Shown here: positions 51,287 to 60,357 of the stretch, in pieces
Layout of the letters: each line of letters starts with the position of its first letter
Numbering within the stretch: the first letter of the stretch is position 1
Origin: Maritimibacter sp.
GTDB lineage: Bacteria; Pseudomonadota; Alphaproteobacteria; Rhodobacterales; Rhodobacteraceae
Length of the DNA: 64,000 nt
NCBI GenBank assembly: GCA_011389895.1
Contig: JAABTN010000011.1
Location: forward strand, 1-64,000
Direction: 5' to 3'
Made by a program: the position numbers and the translations under genes
The notes under the pieces: generated by a model
Told to the model about the DNA's origin: nothing
The model's database searches: none
What the model saw: only the letters and a program-made list of their open reading frames with translations

Positions 51287-52693
51287 ATGGCAAAAACCCT
51301 CGAACAAATCATGCAGTCCGAAAACATCATTGATCGGCTGCGAAACTCCAAGACCGGGATGTATGTCTACCCGGTCGTGGCCCCCGAATTCACCAACTGG
51401 CGGTCCGAGCAGAACGCATGGCGTGACTCGGTGGTTCTGTATGACCAATCGCACCACATGGACGAGGTGACGATCGAAGGCCCGGATGCGGAAGCCTTCC
51501 TGTCGCACGTTGGCATCAACTCGTTCGCCAACTTCGGCACCGACGTGGCCAAGCACTTTGTGCCGGTGACGCCGGCGGGCCACGTGATCGGCGACCACAT
51601 CATCTTCCGCCTGGAAGAGCAGAAATTCCTCACCGTGGGCCGCGCCCCGACCTCGAACTGGATCATGTTCCAGGCCGCGATCGGCAAGTGGAACGTGAAG
51701 GTTTCCCACGATCCGCGCTCGGATTCGCGCCCGGATGGCAAGGCGATCTATCGCACCCACTACCGCTTCCAGATCCAGGGTCCGGATGCCGACAAGATCT
51801 TTGAAAAGATCAACGGTGGCCCGGTGCCGGAGGTCAAATTCTTCCGTGTCGCCGAGATCAACATCGGCTCGCGCCGGGTCAAGGCGCTGCGTCACGGTAT
51901 GGCCGGTGCGCCCGGTCTGGAAATCTGGGGCCCTTACGCGGACAAGCATTACATTCAGACCACCATTGAACAGGCCGCGCGCGACGTGGGCGTCGAGATG
52001 CACAAGGTCGGCTCGCGCGCCTATTCCACCAACACGCTGGAATCCGGTTGGATCCCCTCACCGCTTCCGGGCATCTACTCCGGCGACGGCATGATGAAGG
52101 AGTACCGCGAATTCCTGACCGAAAACTCCTATGAAGCCAGCGGTTCGATCGGCGGCTCCTTCGTGGCCGACAACATCGACGACTACTACGTCAATCCCTT
52201 TGAACTTGGATACGGGTTCTACATCGGCTGGAAGAAGGACGACTTCATCGGCAAGGACGCGCTTGCGAAACTGAAAGACGCGCCGACCAACCGCAAGAAG
52301 GTGACGTTCGAGTGGAACGCGGAAGACGTGATCAAGGTCATCGGGTCGTCCTTTGCGCCGGGTGAGAAGAACTACAAGTGGATCGATTTCCCGCAGCCCA
52401 ACTATGCGTCGTCCTCGGCCGATATGGTCATGCACGGCGACAAGATGGTCGGGATGTCGATGTTCAACGGCTATTCGTTCAACGAACGTTGCATGCTGTC
52501 GCTGGGTGTCGTCGACCAATCGGTCGAAGAGGGCGATGTGCTTGAAATGATCTGGGGCGAACCGAACGGGGGCTCTGAGAAGACCTCGACCGAGCCGCAC
52601 GAGCAAACGACGATCCGCGTGCGGGTGTCGCCGACGCCGTATTCGACGGAAGCGCGCACCAACTATGCCGATAGCTGGCGGACCAAGAGCTGA
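51287..52693 (+). CDS. LigM/DesA-type tetrahydrofolate-dependent aromatic O-demethylase
   Basis: A 468-residue GcvT-fold protein that by family moves a methoxyl methyl from vanillate or a relative (3-O-methylgallate, syringate) to tetrahydrofolate. It follows the LigM pattern: VYPVVAPEFTNWRSEQNAWR, HVIGDHIIF, RFQIQGP, RHGMAGAPGLEIWGPY (about 202-217) and VGSRAYSTNTLESGWIPSPLPGIY with Tyr246 matching LigM's catalytic Tyr247. Length agrees (471). Excellent RBS GGGAGGA. DMSP demethylase is shorter and lacks these segments. Confidence 0.85.
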   Translation: MAKTLEQIMQSENIIDRLRNSKTGMYVYPVVAPEFTNWRSEQNAWRDSVVLYDQSHHMDEVTIEGPDAEAFLSHVGINSFANFGTDVAKHFVPVTPAGHVIGDHIIFRLEEQKFLTVGRAPTSNWIMFQAAIGKWNVKVSHDPRSDSRPDGKAIYRTHYRFQIQGPDADKIFEKINGGPVPEVKFFRVAEINIGSRRVKALRHGMAGAPGLEIWGPYADKHYIQTTIEQAARDVGVEMHKVGSRAYSTNTLESGWIPSPLPGIYSGDGMMKEYREFLTENSYEASGSIGGSFVADNIDDYYVNPFELGYGFYIGWKKDDFIGKDALAKLKDAPTNRKKVTFEWNAEDVIKVIGSSFAPGEKNYKWIDFPQPNYASSSADMVMHGDKMVGMSMFNGYSFNERCMLSLGVVDQSVEEGDVLEMIWGEPNGGSEKTSTEPHEQTTIRVRVSPTPYSTEARTNYADSWRTKS

Positions 52694-52709
52694 GGCTCTG
52701 AATTTCGGG

Positions 52710-52733
52710 CAGGGCGGTGATCATCGCCGCCCT
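52710..52733 (+). terminator. Terminator after LigM-like gene 1
   Basis: CAGGGCGG-TGATCAT-CGCCGCCCTG hairpin lies 17-40 bp after the stop; the following T-run is short. Confidence 0.55.
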
Positions 52734-52905
52734 GTTCACGATACCGAACGCAGACCGTCGCGCTCCTGCTTTCGGTGCCTCCATAGCCAAAGCTTATGGA
52801 GTAACGCGCGAATGTGATTTGTGCGTCCCGGACTTGGTCCTAGGTTTTGGCGGTGTGCCGTCCTAGGGTGGGGACAGCAAATCTAAACCTTTGGGAGGTA
52901 ATGAA

Positions 52906-53886
52906 ATGATCCATACACTTCGCACCGCGGCTGCTGCCGCCGCGCTGACCGTCGCCGCCACGGCCCCCGGCCTTGCGGAAACTGTCAAATTCGCTCACTG
53001 GGTGCCGCCCGCGCACACGCTGACCGCATCCACGATCGAACCGCTGGCTGCCGCCGTGGAAGATGCGGGCATCGAGATCGAGGTTTACCCGGGTGGTGAA
53101 CTGGGCGCAGGCCCGCTTGAGCAATACGTTCGTGTTGTGCAGGGCGTCGCCGATGTCGTCTGGGGCCTTCAGGGCTATACCTCGTCGCAATTCCCGCTGA
53201 CCATGTTGTCGGAACTGCCGGGCGCGAAGCCCGAGGACATGACCGGCTACGACATGATCTGGAACGCCTATGAAGCCGGTCAGCTTGCCGGCGAGTTTCC
53301 GGGCACCGTGCCGCTCGCCCTGTGGCTGTCGGAACCGAACGTGTTCATCATGAAAGACGTCGATGTCCGCACGCCGTCCGACCTTGATGGTCTGAAAATC
53401 CGCGTGTCGGGGTCTGCCGCCGCAGCCGCTGTTGAATCGCTCGGCGCTACCCCGGTGCAAATGCCGGCAGGCGAAATCTACAACTCGCTTCAAACCGGGT
53501 TGATCGACGGTGTCATCACCGGCGCTTCGGCCATCGGTGACTTCAAGCTGGACGAGGTGGCCAACAGCTACACGCTCAACGCGCCGCTCGGCCATATCTC
53601 GTTCTACGTCGTGATGAACGAAGGCAAGTATAACGGCCTCGACGACGAACAGAAGGCAGCGCTTGATGCCATCGCCGGTCGCGAGCTTTCGAAATCGGCG
53701 GAAGAGGGCTGGTATGCCCGCGCAGAGTCGGTGATCGAATCGATCAGCGCGATGGACGACAACACCGTCTACACGCTGTCCGACGAAGAGCGCGCGGCGT
53801 TCGAAGAACTCACCTACCCGATCCGTGATCGCGTTGTGGGCGAAGTCGGCGGCGCAGACGTGCTTGCCACCATGCGCGGCGAGTAA
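52906..53886 (+). CDS. dctP: TRAP substrate-binding protein (DctP), cluster 2
   Basis: A 326-residue periplasmic binding protein with signal peptide (about 1-25, ending GLAE). FAHWVPPAHTLTAS, VYPGGELGAGPLEQYVRVVQGVADVVWG and LDGLKIRVSGSAAAAAVESLGATPVQMPAGEIYNSLQTGLIDGVITG are classic DctP segments. The true ATG is 52906 with GGGAGG 9 bases upstream; an out-of-frame ATGAAATGA at 52901 is a tiny upstream ORF. Different in sequence from cluster 1 DctP, so probably another ligand. Confidence 0.92.
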   Translation: MIHTLRTAAAAAALTVAATAPGLAETVKFAHWVPPAHTLTASTIEPLAAAVEDAGIEIEVYPGGELGAGPLEQYVRVVQGVADVVWGLQGYTSSQFPLTMLSELPGAKPEDMTGYDMIWNAYEAGQLAGEFPGTVPLALWLSEPNVFIMKDVDVRTPSDLDGLKIRVSGSAAAAAVESLGATPVQMPAGEIYNSLQTGLIDGVITGASAIGDFKLDEVANSYTLNAPLGHISFYVVMNEGKYNGLDDEQKAALDAIAGRELSKSAEEGWYARAESVIESISAMDDNTVYTLSDEERAAFEELTYPIRDRVVGEVGGADVLATMRGE

Positions 53887-53889
53887 AAC

Positions 53890-54408
53890 TTGCTTCACCG
53901 CATCAACTCTTGGGCAGACAGGCTTATCCGCCTGGCTGCCCTTGTCGGCACGGTCGGCCTCGTGGTTGAGGTCACCGTGATCCTTGTCGATGTGATCGGA
54001 CGTTTCTTTGGAACGCCGCTCACAGGGGCGCAGGATCTGACCGCGATGGGGCTGACCCTGATCGTGTTCGGGGGAATGGCGCTTTGTGACAAGGTGGGGG
54101 GGCACGTGAACGTGGACCTGTTCGAAGGCAGCATGCCGCGCTGGATGATCTGGACGGGCGATTTCGCCTCGGCAGTGATCGGGGCGGTGATCTTTCTCGG
54201 GATCGCGTGGACAACGTGGCAATCCATTGTCCTGATGCGTTTTCAGCTGGGCATCGTTCAGACCACGAATATCATCGACCTTCAATTCGATTGGTTCAAA
54301 TCCGCCATCGTCGTGATGTGTCTTATCACCGCGTTCGGCATGATCCTGCGCGCTGTCGGTCTGATCGTGACGGGTGAAACCGGGCAGGAAAGCAAGGGGC
54401 ACGCATGA
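53890..54408 (+). CDS. dctQ: TRAP transporter small permease (DctQ), cluster 2
   Basis: A 172-residue small permease with four helices starting from TTG at 53890, only 3 bp after the dctP stop. DVIGRFFGTPLTGAQDLTAMGLTLIVFGGMALCDKVGGHVNVDLFEG is a DctQ core. Overlaps dctM by 4 bp, so the three transporter genes are one operon. Confidence 0.9.
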   Translation: MLHRINSWADRLIRLAALVGTVGLVVEVTVILVDVIGRFFGTPLTGAQDLTAMGLTLIVFGGMALCDKVGGHVNVDLFEGSMPRWMIWTGDFASAVIGAVIFLGIAWTTWQSIVLMRFQLGIVQTTNIIDLQFDWFKSAIVVMCLITAFGMILRAVGLIVTGETGQESKGHA

Positions 54409-55709
54409 GCGTTGAACTGATCGGGCTCATCGGCCTCATTTCACTTTTTCTTCTTCTGGGTCTTCGCATCCCCGTGGCCTTCGCGATGTTCGCGGTGGGC
54501 TTTGTCGGGGTGTCGATCCTGAATTCGCCGCAAGCGGCGCTGAGCCAGTTGGCGTCTGACAGCTTCTCGCTCGCCGGGCGTGTCGAGCTTGTCGTGGTGC
54601 CGCTGTTCATCCTGATGGGGAACGTGGCGACCGAAACGGGGATGAGCCGAAAATTATATGACGCGGCCTATGCCTGGATCGGATCGGTCCGGGGCGGGTT
54701 GGCGTCGGCAACGGTCGTGGCCTGTGGCGGCTTTGCCGCCCTGTCGGGGTCTTCCGTTGCCTCGGCGCTCACGATCGGGCGTGTGTCGCTCGCGCAGATG
54801 AAGCGGTTCGATTACGACGACCGCCTGTCGACCGGCGTGGTTGCGGCAGGGGGCACGCTTGGCATCCTGATCCCGCCCTCGACCGGATTCGTGATCTACG
54901 CGCTTTTGACGCAGGAATCCATTGGCCGCTTGTTTCTTGCCGGTGTTCTGCCCGGTCTCTTGCTGTTGTCGATGTTCATCCTGACGATCCTGATCCTGAC
55001 GTGGTTCAAGCCCGAGATGGGGCCCAAGGGTCCGTCGACCTCGTTCACCGAAAAGATGAGATCCACCGGCGGTGCGGCCCCCATACTTTTGGTGATCGTT
55101 CTGACCATCGGCGGGATTTATACCGGGATCTTTTCGCCGGTCGAAGCCTCGGCGGTCGGGGCCGGGCTGGTGATCCTGTTCGGAACCCTGATGGGCAATC
55201 TCACGCTGGCGAAATTCTGGAAGGCCGCGCAGGATAGCGTTGTGACCACCGCCACCGTCATGCTGATCCTGATCTCGGCCTACATGATCAAGACGTTTCT
55301 TGCCCTGAGCCAGATCCCCCTGTGGCTTGGCACCTATCTTGAAGCGCTGGCGATCCCGGTTCTGGGTGTGCTGGCGATCATGCTGGCGATCTACCTGATC
55401 CTGGGCTGTTTCCTTGAAGGGTTCGCCATGATGGTGCTGTCGATGCCGATCTTCTTCCCGGTGGTCCAGCAACTTGGGATCGACCCGATCTGGTTCGGGG
55501 TGCTGGTCGTGCTGACGCTGGAGATGGGTCTGATTTCGCCGCCGGTCGGGTTGAACGTCTTTATCGTGAAATCCGTCGCACCGGATGTGTCTCTGGCCAA
55601 GATGTTCCGGGGTGTTGCGCCCTTCTGGGTCGCGATGTTCCTCACGCTGGTAATCCTGGTGGCGTTTCCGCAAATCGCGCTGTTCCTGCCGAATACGATG
55701 ATCCAATGA
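54405..55709 (+). CDS. dctM: TRAP transporter large permease (DctM), cluster 2
   Basis: A 434-residue, about 12-helix permease. CGGFAALSGSSVASALTIG (about 105), AAGGTLGILIPPSTGFVIY (about 147) and GLISPPVGLNVFIVKS (about 388) are the DctM signatures. It overlaps the following hydrolase gene by 4 bp, so substrate uptake and that hydrolase are probably linked. Confidence 0.94.
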   Translation: MSVELIGLIGLISLFLLLGLRIPVAFAMFAVGFVGVSILNSPQAALSQLASDSFSLAGRVELVVVPLFILMGNVATETGMSRKLYDAAYAWIGSVRGGLASATVVACGGFAALSGSSVASALTIGRVSLAQMKRFDYDDRLSTGVVAAGGTLGILIPPSTGFVIYALLTQESIGRLFLAGVLPGLLLLSMFILTILILTWFKPEMGPKGPSTSFTEKMRSTGGAAPILLVIVLTIGGIYTGIFSPVEASAVGAGLVILFGTLMGNLTLAKFWKAAQDSVVTTATVMLILISAYMIKTFLALSQIPLWLGTYLEALAIPVLGVLAIMLAIYLILGCFLEGFAMMVLSMPIFFPVVQQLGIDPIWFGVLVVLTLEMGLISPPVGLNVFIVKSVAPDVSLAKMFRGVAPFWVAMFLTLVILVAFPQIALFLPNTMIQ

Positions 55710-56383
55710 CCGTTGTGTTGATCCCCGGGCTGCTCTGTGACCGGTTCTGTTGGGAGCCGGTGTTGGAGCGGATGCCGGACGCGACCGTGGCCGAGCTATC
55801 GTCGCAGGACAGCATCGAACAGATGGCGGTCGATTGCCTTGCCATTTCCGAGGGGCTATTGGAGGTTGCCGGGCATTCCATGGGCGCGCGCGTGGCGATG
55901 GAAATGGCCCGGATCGCGCCCGGGCGGGTGCGGCGTCTGGCGCTTTTGGACACCGGGATACATCCGCTCAAGGAGGGCGAGGTCGAGAAACGGGCCGAGA
56001 TCGTGCAGTTCGCGCATGACAAGGGGATGGCCGCGTTGGCCGCGCGCTGGTTGCCCCCGATGGTCTACGAGAAGAACCAGACACCGGAGCTGATGGCCGC
56101 GCTCACCGAGATGGTGATGCGCCGTGACCCCGATATTCATGAGCGTCAGATCCGCGCGCTGGTCGATCGCCCGGATGCAAGCGCATATTTGCCCGAGATC
56201 ACCTGCGAGACCCTTTTGATGGTCGGGCGGCAGGACCAATGGTCGCCGGTCAACCAGCACGAAGATATGCTGAAGCTTCTGCCCAACGCCCGCCTTGAGG
56301 TGATCGAGAATGCCGGTCATTTCGCGCCGGTGGAACAGCCTGCCGCAGTGGCCGATGTATTGGTGCCGTTCCTGAGGAATTGA
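55706..56383 (+). CDS. Alpha/beta hydrolase
   Basis: A 225-residue cytosolic alpha/beta hydrolase. The oxyanion LIPGLLCDRFCW (about 5), nucleophile EVAGHSMGARVAM (Ser about 56), DQWSP acid (about 177) and ENAGHFAPVEQP His (about 202) form the triad. It is translationally coupled with dctM of cluster 2. Enol-lactone or ester hydrolysis would fit an aromatic-catabolism locus but is inferred. Confidence 0.82.
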   Translation: MTVVLIPGLLCDRFCWEPVLERMPDATVAELSSQDSIEQMAVDCLAISEGLLEVAGHSMGARVAMEMARIAPGRVRRLALLDTGIHPLKEGEVEKRAEIVQFAHDKGMAALAARWLPPMVYEKNQTPELMAALTEMVMRRDPDIHERQIRALVDRPDASAYLPEITCETLLMVGRQDQWSPVNQHEDMLKLLPNARLEVIENAGHFAPVEQPAAVADVLVPFLRN

Positions 56384-56386
56384 GCG

Positions 56387-56701
56387 ATGTTTTTCCTGAT
56401 GGAGAACCTGCATCACCCCGGCAAGCAGGCGGAGCGCGACCGGCTTCGCCCGACGCACCGCGATTGGGTCACCTCGGGCGGCAATGGCCTGTGTTCGGTG
56501 TTGATCGGCTCGGCCCTGTGGGATGATGCGGGCGCGGCGATCGGGCATTGGGGTGTGCTGGAAGCCGACACGGCAGAGGCCGCGCGTGCCTTTGCCGAAG
56601 GCGACCCGTTTCACGCCGAAGGGGTCGTGCGCACCCTGAAGCTCACCCGGTTGGCGGATGGGTTTCAGGCGGACCGGATCGCCACGCGCATGTCGGGCTG
56701 A
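56387..56701 (+). CDS. YciI-like protein
   Basis: A 104-residue YciI-family protein, three bases after the hydrolase gene. GHWGVLEADTAEAARAFAEGDPFHAEGVVRTLKLTRL carries the (A/E)GDPF motif with nearby His. In aromatic pathways small YciI/muconolactone-isomerase-like folds occur, but no function can be assigned. Last gene of the TRAP cluster 2 operon and convergent with the LysR gene. Confidence 0.78.
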   Translation: MFFLMENLHHPGKQAERDRLRPTHRDWVTSGGNGLCSVLIGSALWDDAGAAIGHWGVLEADTAEAARAFAEGDPFHAEGVVRTLKLTRLADGFQADRIATRMSG

Positions 56702-56708
56702 GGAGGCG

Positions 56709-57917
56709 TCAAACCTCGCCCGCCTCGGCAATCTTTTCGCGCAGGATCCGCAGAAACTCGGCAATGGCCGCGCTGGGCGGGTCGTCGCCAAAGCGCGTGA
56801 CCCCGATCGAGACGCGCGATCCGGGAAGGGTGATATCCACCGGCTTCAACGCGCTTCGCAGGTTTTTCAACGCCGCGCGCCCATAGCACAAAAGGGCGAT
56901 GGATTGGCTGGCAACGATCATCTGTTCGGCATTTGAAAAGCTGAACATCTCGGCGGATTGGGCGGGCGGGATCGTGCCCGCTTCGCGAAACACCCGGTCA
57001 AAAAAGGACCGGATCGGCGTGCCGTGGGGGGCGACGATCCATTGTTCATCGGCAAGCTCTCGGATCGACGGGCTTCGGGTATGAACCGGGTGATCGGCGC
57101 GGGCGATCATAAGGTAGTCCTCGTGATACAGATGCTCTTCGCGAAACCCCGGAAGCGGCGAGGGGTCGCGCAACACGCCGATGATCAGGTCGATCTCGCC
57201 CCGCTTCATCGCTTCGGCCAAGGTTTCATACCCGCCCGGCACGGCGACGAGGTGAACCAGAGGATGGTCGCGCGTGATTTGCCCGAAGGCGTCGAGCACC
57301 ATGGATTGGCCGGAAAACGGTAGCATCCCGACCGACACGCGGCCCACGAGCGCATCGCCGGTGGCGTCAAGGAGGGCGGGGATATCTGCAAGGGTCGCCG
57401 CGATCCGGTCCCACAGGGCGGCCAGCGCGCGGGCGGCGTCGGTGGGTTCCAACCCGGTCTGGCGGCGGTGAAACAGGGTCGGGCTGACGTAATCCTGACA
57501 GGCGGTGAGAGATTGGCTGACCGCCGGTTGGCTGATCCCCAACGCCCGCGCGGCACCGGATGCGGTGCCCGAGCGGACCACGGCAGAGACCGCGCGCAGG
57601 TGACGCCAGCGCAGCAGACGGGGCAGCCGCGCGGGGCCCGCGTTGCCAAGCGGCCCCCGTTCGACCGCCTCCATGTCGGCCGCAATCCGGCGGCATTGCG
57701 CGATCACGATGTCGCCCATCGCGGTGGGTTCGGACCCGGACCAGCCGCGTTGAAAAAGCGTCACGCCCAACCGTTCCTCGGCATCGTGGAGCGAGCGCGA
57801 GAAGGCCGGTTGTGACAGCGCGACGGAATCGGCGGCATCCGACACCCGCCGATGTTCGGACAGGGACCGGATCACGCGCACGTGACGGGCCGACAGCGGG
57901 AGCACTTGCCTTTGCAT
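56709..57917 (-). CDS. LysR-type regulator with two N-terminal HTH domains
   Basis: A 402-residue regulator, about 100 longer than a normal LysR. Two complete LysR HTH units are present: residues about 8-65 (ARHVRVIRSLSEHRRVSDAADSVALSQPAFSRSLHDAEE) and about 102-158 (RHLRAVSAVVRSGTASGAARALGISQPAVSQSLT). A single LysR substrate-binding domain follows (about 190-400). ATG at 57917 is preferred over 57962. Divergent from the second LigM gene 103 bp away, its probable target. Confidence 0.88.
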   Translation of the reverse strand: MQRQVLPLSARHVRVIRSLSEHRRVSDAADSVALSQPAFSRSLHDAEERLGVTLFQRGWSGSEPTAMGDIVIAQCRRIAADMEAVERGPLGNAGPARLPRLLRWRHLRAVSAVVRSGTASGAARALGISQPAVSQSLTACQDYVSPTLFHRRQTGLEPTDAARALAALWDRIAATLADIPALLDATGDALVGRVSVGMLPFSGQSMVLDAFGQITRDHPLVHLVAVPGGYETLAEAMKRGEIDLIIGVLRDPSPLPGFREEHLYHEDYLMIARADHPVHTRSPSIRELADEQWIVAPHGTPIRSFFDRVFREAGTIPPAQSAEMFSFSNAEQMIVASQSIALLCYGRAALKNLRSALKPVDITLPGSRVSIGVTRFGDDPPSAAIAEFLRILREKIAEAGEV

Positions 57918-58020
57918 AGTGATATTATAAGCGAAACGATTAGCAATATACAGACTGCGCATAAGCGCGCGACGCGGCGGCCCCCTATATCCATGTCAAC
58001 GAATTAGGGAGACTTCCGAA

Positions 58021-59397
58021 ATGTGCGCCAAAACGCTTGAAGACCGTCTGACGGGCTATGACAGCCCCTTTGCCATGCTTTATGAAAACCAGATGGGGCG
58101 CTACCCCTTCCCGATCGAAGGCGAATACACCCACTGGGCCGAAGAACAGCGCGCTTGGCGCGAAGGCGTCGCGCTGATGAACCAGAGCTTCCACATGACC
58201 GATCTCTACGTGAAGGGGCCGGATGTGATGAAGCTGCTTTCGGATATTTCCGTCAACAGCTATGCCAAGTTCGGCAAGGGCAAGGCCAAGCAGATCGTCT
58301 GTGTCAACTATGATGGCTACCTGATCGGCGATGCGATTGTTTTCGGGCTTGAGGACGACGAAGTGAACATCGTCGGCCGCCCGATCGTGCCGAATTGGGT
58401 GCAGTATCACGCGGAAACCGGGGGTTATGATGTCACCGTCACGCGGGATGAGCGAAAGCTGGATGACCCGGACAACCGTCGCCTGACCTACCGCTACGAG
58501 GTGCAGGGACCGCTGGCGCTCGACCTTCTGAACAAGGTCAACGAAGGGGGCGCGCTGACCACCAAGTTCTTCAACATGGGCGAGATCACCATTGCGGGCT
58601 GCAAGGCGCAGACCCTGTCCCACGGGATGGGCGGGGCGCAGGGTCTGGAAATCTGGGGTCCGTTTGATGAGGGTGACAAAGTCAAGGCCGCGCTGATCGA
58701 GGTGGGCCGTGAATTCGGTCTGCGCCTTGTCGGATCGCGGGCTTATGCGTCGGCGGCGGCGGAAAGCGGTTGGGTGCCCTCGGTGCTTCCTGCGATCTAT
58801 ACCGGCGACAAGATGAAGCCCTATCGCGAATGGCTTTCGGCCACTGCGTTCGAGGCGATTTCCACCCTTGGCGGGTCGATGAAGACCGGCAATGTGGAAG
58901 ATTACTACATGACGCCGTGGGATGTGGATTATGGCCGGGTGGTCAAGTTCGACCATGATTTCATCGGGCGTGGCGCGCTTGAACAAATGGCCGATGGCCC
59001 GCATCGCCAGAAAGTCACGCTCGTCTGGAACCATGACGATGTGCAGGCGGTCTATGCCGGGCAGTTGGGCCACGAAGACCTGCCCACAAAGAACATGGAT
59101 TTCCCGGCGGCGCATTATGCCTCCTACCCCTATGATCTGGTCACGCGGGATGGGAAAACGGTGGGAATCAGCATCGCCCCGGCATACTCGGCCAACGAGA
59201 AAGCATGGATCAGCCTGGCGATTTTGAACCCCGAAGTGGCGGAAACCGGCACGGAAGTGACGGTAACGTGGGGTGAGCCGGACGGTGGGTCGTCTAAACC
59301 GACGGTCGAACGGCACCGTCAGGCGCAAGTTCGCGCAGACGTGCACCCTTGGCCCATTCACGAGGCATCCCGCCTCACGTATCGTAGCCAGAGTTGA
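58021..59397 (+). CDS. Second LigM/DesA-like THF-dependent O-demethylase paralogue
   Basis: A 458-residue GcvT-fold protein related to the gene at 51287. Shared blocks include THWAEEQRAWREGVALMNQSFHM, YLIGDAIVFGL, HGMGGAQGLEIWGPF, GSRAYASAAAESGWVPSVLPAIYTGDKMKPYREWL (Tyr242 aligning with LigM Tyr247) and the YSANEKAWISLA region. It is clearly diverged, so it probably takes another methoxy substrate. RBS GGGAG lies 9 bases upstream of the ATG. It is followed by metF, an arrangement that matches Sphingobium ligM-metF. Confidence 0.82.
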   Translation: MCAKTLEDRLTGYDSPFAMLYENQMGRYPFPIEGEYTHWAEEQRAWREGVALMNQSFHMTDLYVKGPDVMKLLSDISVNSYAKFGKGKAKQIVCVNYDGYLIGDAIVFGLEDDEVNIVGRPIVPNWVQYHAETGGYDVTVTRDERKLDDPDNRRLTYRYEVQGPLALDLLNKVNEGGALTTKFFNMGEITIAGCKAQTLSHGMGGAQGLEIWGPFDEGDKVKAALIEVGREFGLRLVGSRAYASAAAESGWVPSVLPAIYTGDKMKPYREWLSATAFEAISTLGGSMKTGNVEDYYMTPWDVDYGRVVKFDHDFIGRGALEQMADGPHRQKVTLVWNHDDVQAVYAGQLGHEDLPTKNMDFPAAHYASYPYDLVTRDGKTVGISIAPAYSANEKAWISLAILNPEVAETGTEVTVTWGEPDGGSSKPTVERHRQAQVRADVHPWPIHEASRLTYRSQS

Positions 59398-59408
59398 GGA
59401 GAGGAAGA

Positions 59409-60284
59409 ATGTCCGTGGTTTCCATGATGAAAAACAACACCGCCCCGTTGAGCGACCTTCTTCAGGGTGTCTCGATCGAGGTGATGCCGCGCACCGCCGC
59501 CAAGATCGAGGATTTCACCGCGATCCTGCCCGCTGGCACGCGCGTCTACATCGCCCATATCGAGGGCACGCCGATCGAGGAAATGACCGACACCGCGAAG
59601 CGGCTCGCCGCAGGCGGGTTCGAGGTCATGCCGCACTTCCCGGCCCGGATCATGAAAGATGATGCCGAGCTCAAGGATTGGGTCGACCGCTACGTGAGCG
59701 AAGCGGGGATTGACACCGCGCTGCTTCTGGGCGGATCGCCGACCACGCCGTTGGGCAAGATCGAAAGTTCGATCCAGCTTCTGGAATCCGGGTATTTCGA
59801 CGGGTTCAAGCGTCTGCATATCGCCGGGCACCCGGAAGGCAACAATGACATCGACGCCAAGGGCCAGACCACCCATGTCGACGAAGCGTTGCGCTGGAAG
59901 CAGGCCTATAACGACCGGTCCGAGGCCGAAATGGCGATCATCACGCAGTTCGCCTTTGACGCCAAGCCGGTGACGGATTGGGCCGAGCGTCTGGCGGAGA
60001 TGGGTATCACCATGCCGGTGCACGCCGGGGTCGCGGGTCCGGCCAAGCTGCAGACGCTGATCAAGTTCGCCATTGCCTGTGGCGTCGGTCCGTCGCTGGG
60101 CGTGCTGCAAAAGCGGGCGAAGGATTTGACCAAGCTTCTTAAACCCTTCGAGCCGACCGAGGTGTTGACCGATCTGGCCGCCTACAAGGCCGGCAACCCC
60201 GACAGCCTGATCGAAAAGATCCATGTCTTCCCGCTGGGCGGGATCAAGGCGAGCGCGGAATACCTGCGCGAAAACGGGGCCTGA
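59409..60284 (+). CDS. metF: Methylenetetrahydrofolate reductase family protein (MetF-like)
   Basis: A 291-residue FAD-dependent MTHFR-family barrel: SIEVMPRTAAKI, EVMPHFPARIM (about 75), LLLGGSPTTPLGKI (about 107), HIAGHPEGNN (about 137) and ITQFAFDAKPVTDWAERL (about 180) follow the family order. Start ATG 59409 has GAGGAGAGGA upstream; the TTG at 59394 overlaps the LigM stop but is weaker. Likely oxidises methyl-THF made by the O-demethylase back to methylene-THF. Terminator follows. Confidence 0.85.
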   Translation: MSVVSMMKNNTAPLSDLLQGVSIEVMPRTAAKIEDFTAILPAGTRVYIAHIEGTPIEEMTDTAKRLAAGGFEVMPHFPARIMKDDAELKDWVDRYVSEAGIDTALLLGGSPTTPLGKIESSIQLLESGYFDGFKRLHIAGHPEGNNDIDAKGQTTHVDEALRWKQAYNDRSEAEMAIITQFAFDAKPVTDWAERLAEMGITMPVHAGVAGPAKLQTLIKFAIACGVGPSLGVLQKRAKDLTKLLKPFEPTEVLTDLAAYKAGNPDSLIEKIHVFPLGGIKASAEYLRENGA

Positions 60285-60313
60285 GCTTCAGGCCTCCCAC
60301 CACTCCGAACACC

Positions 60314-60347
60314 CGGGCGTCCATGGGCAATCATGGGCGCCCGTTTT
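60314..60347 (+). terminator. Terminator after metF
   Basis: GGGCGTCCATG and CATGGGCGCCC form an 11-bp stem (one GU) around GGCAAT, followed by GTTTTGC. Confidence 0.75.
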
Positions 60348-60357
60348 GCACTCGGGG

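Noticed and set aside
51287-52693. DMSP demethylase DmdA
   Set aside because: DmdA is about 100 residues shorter; the LigM-specific segments and Tyr246 favour an aromatic O-demethylase. Same reasoning for 58021-59397.
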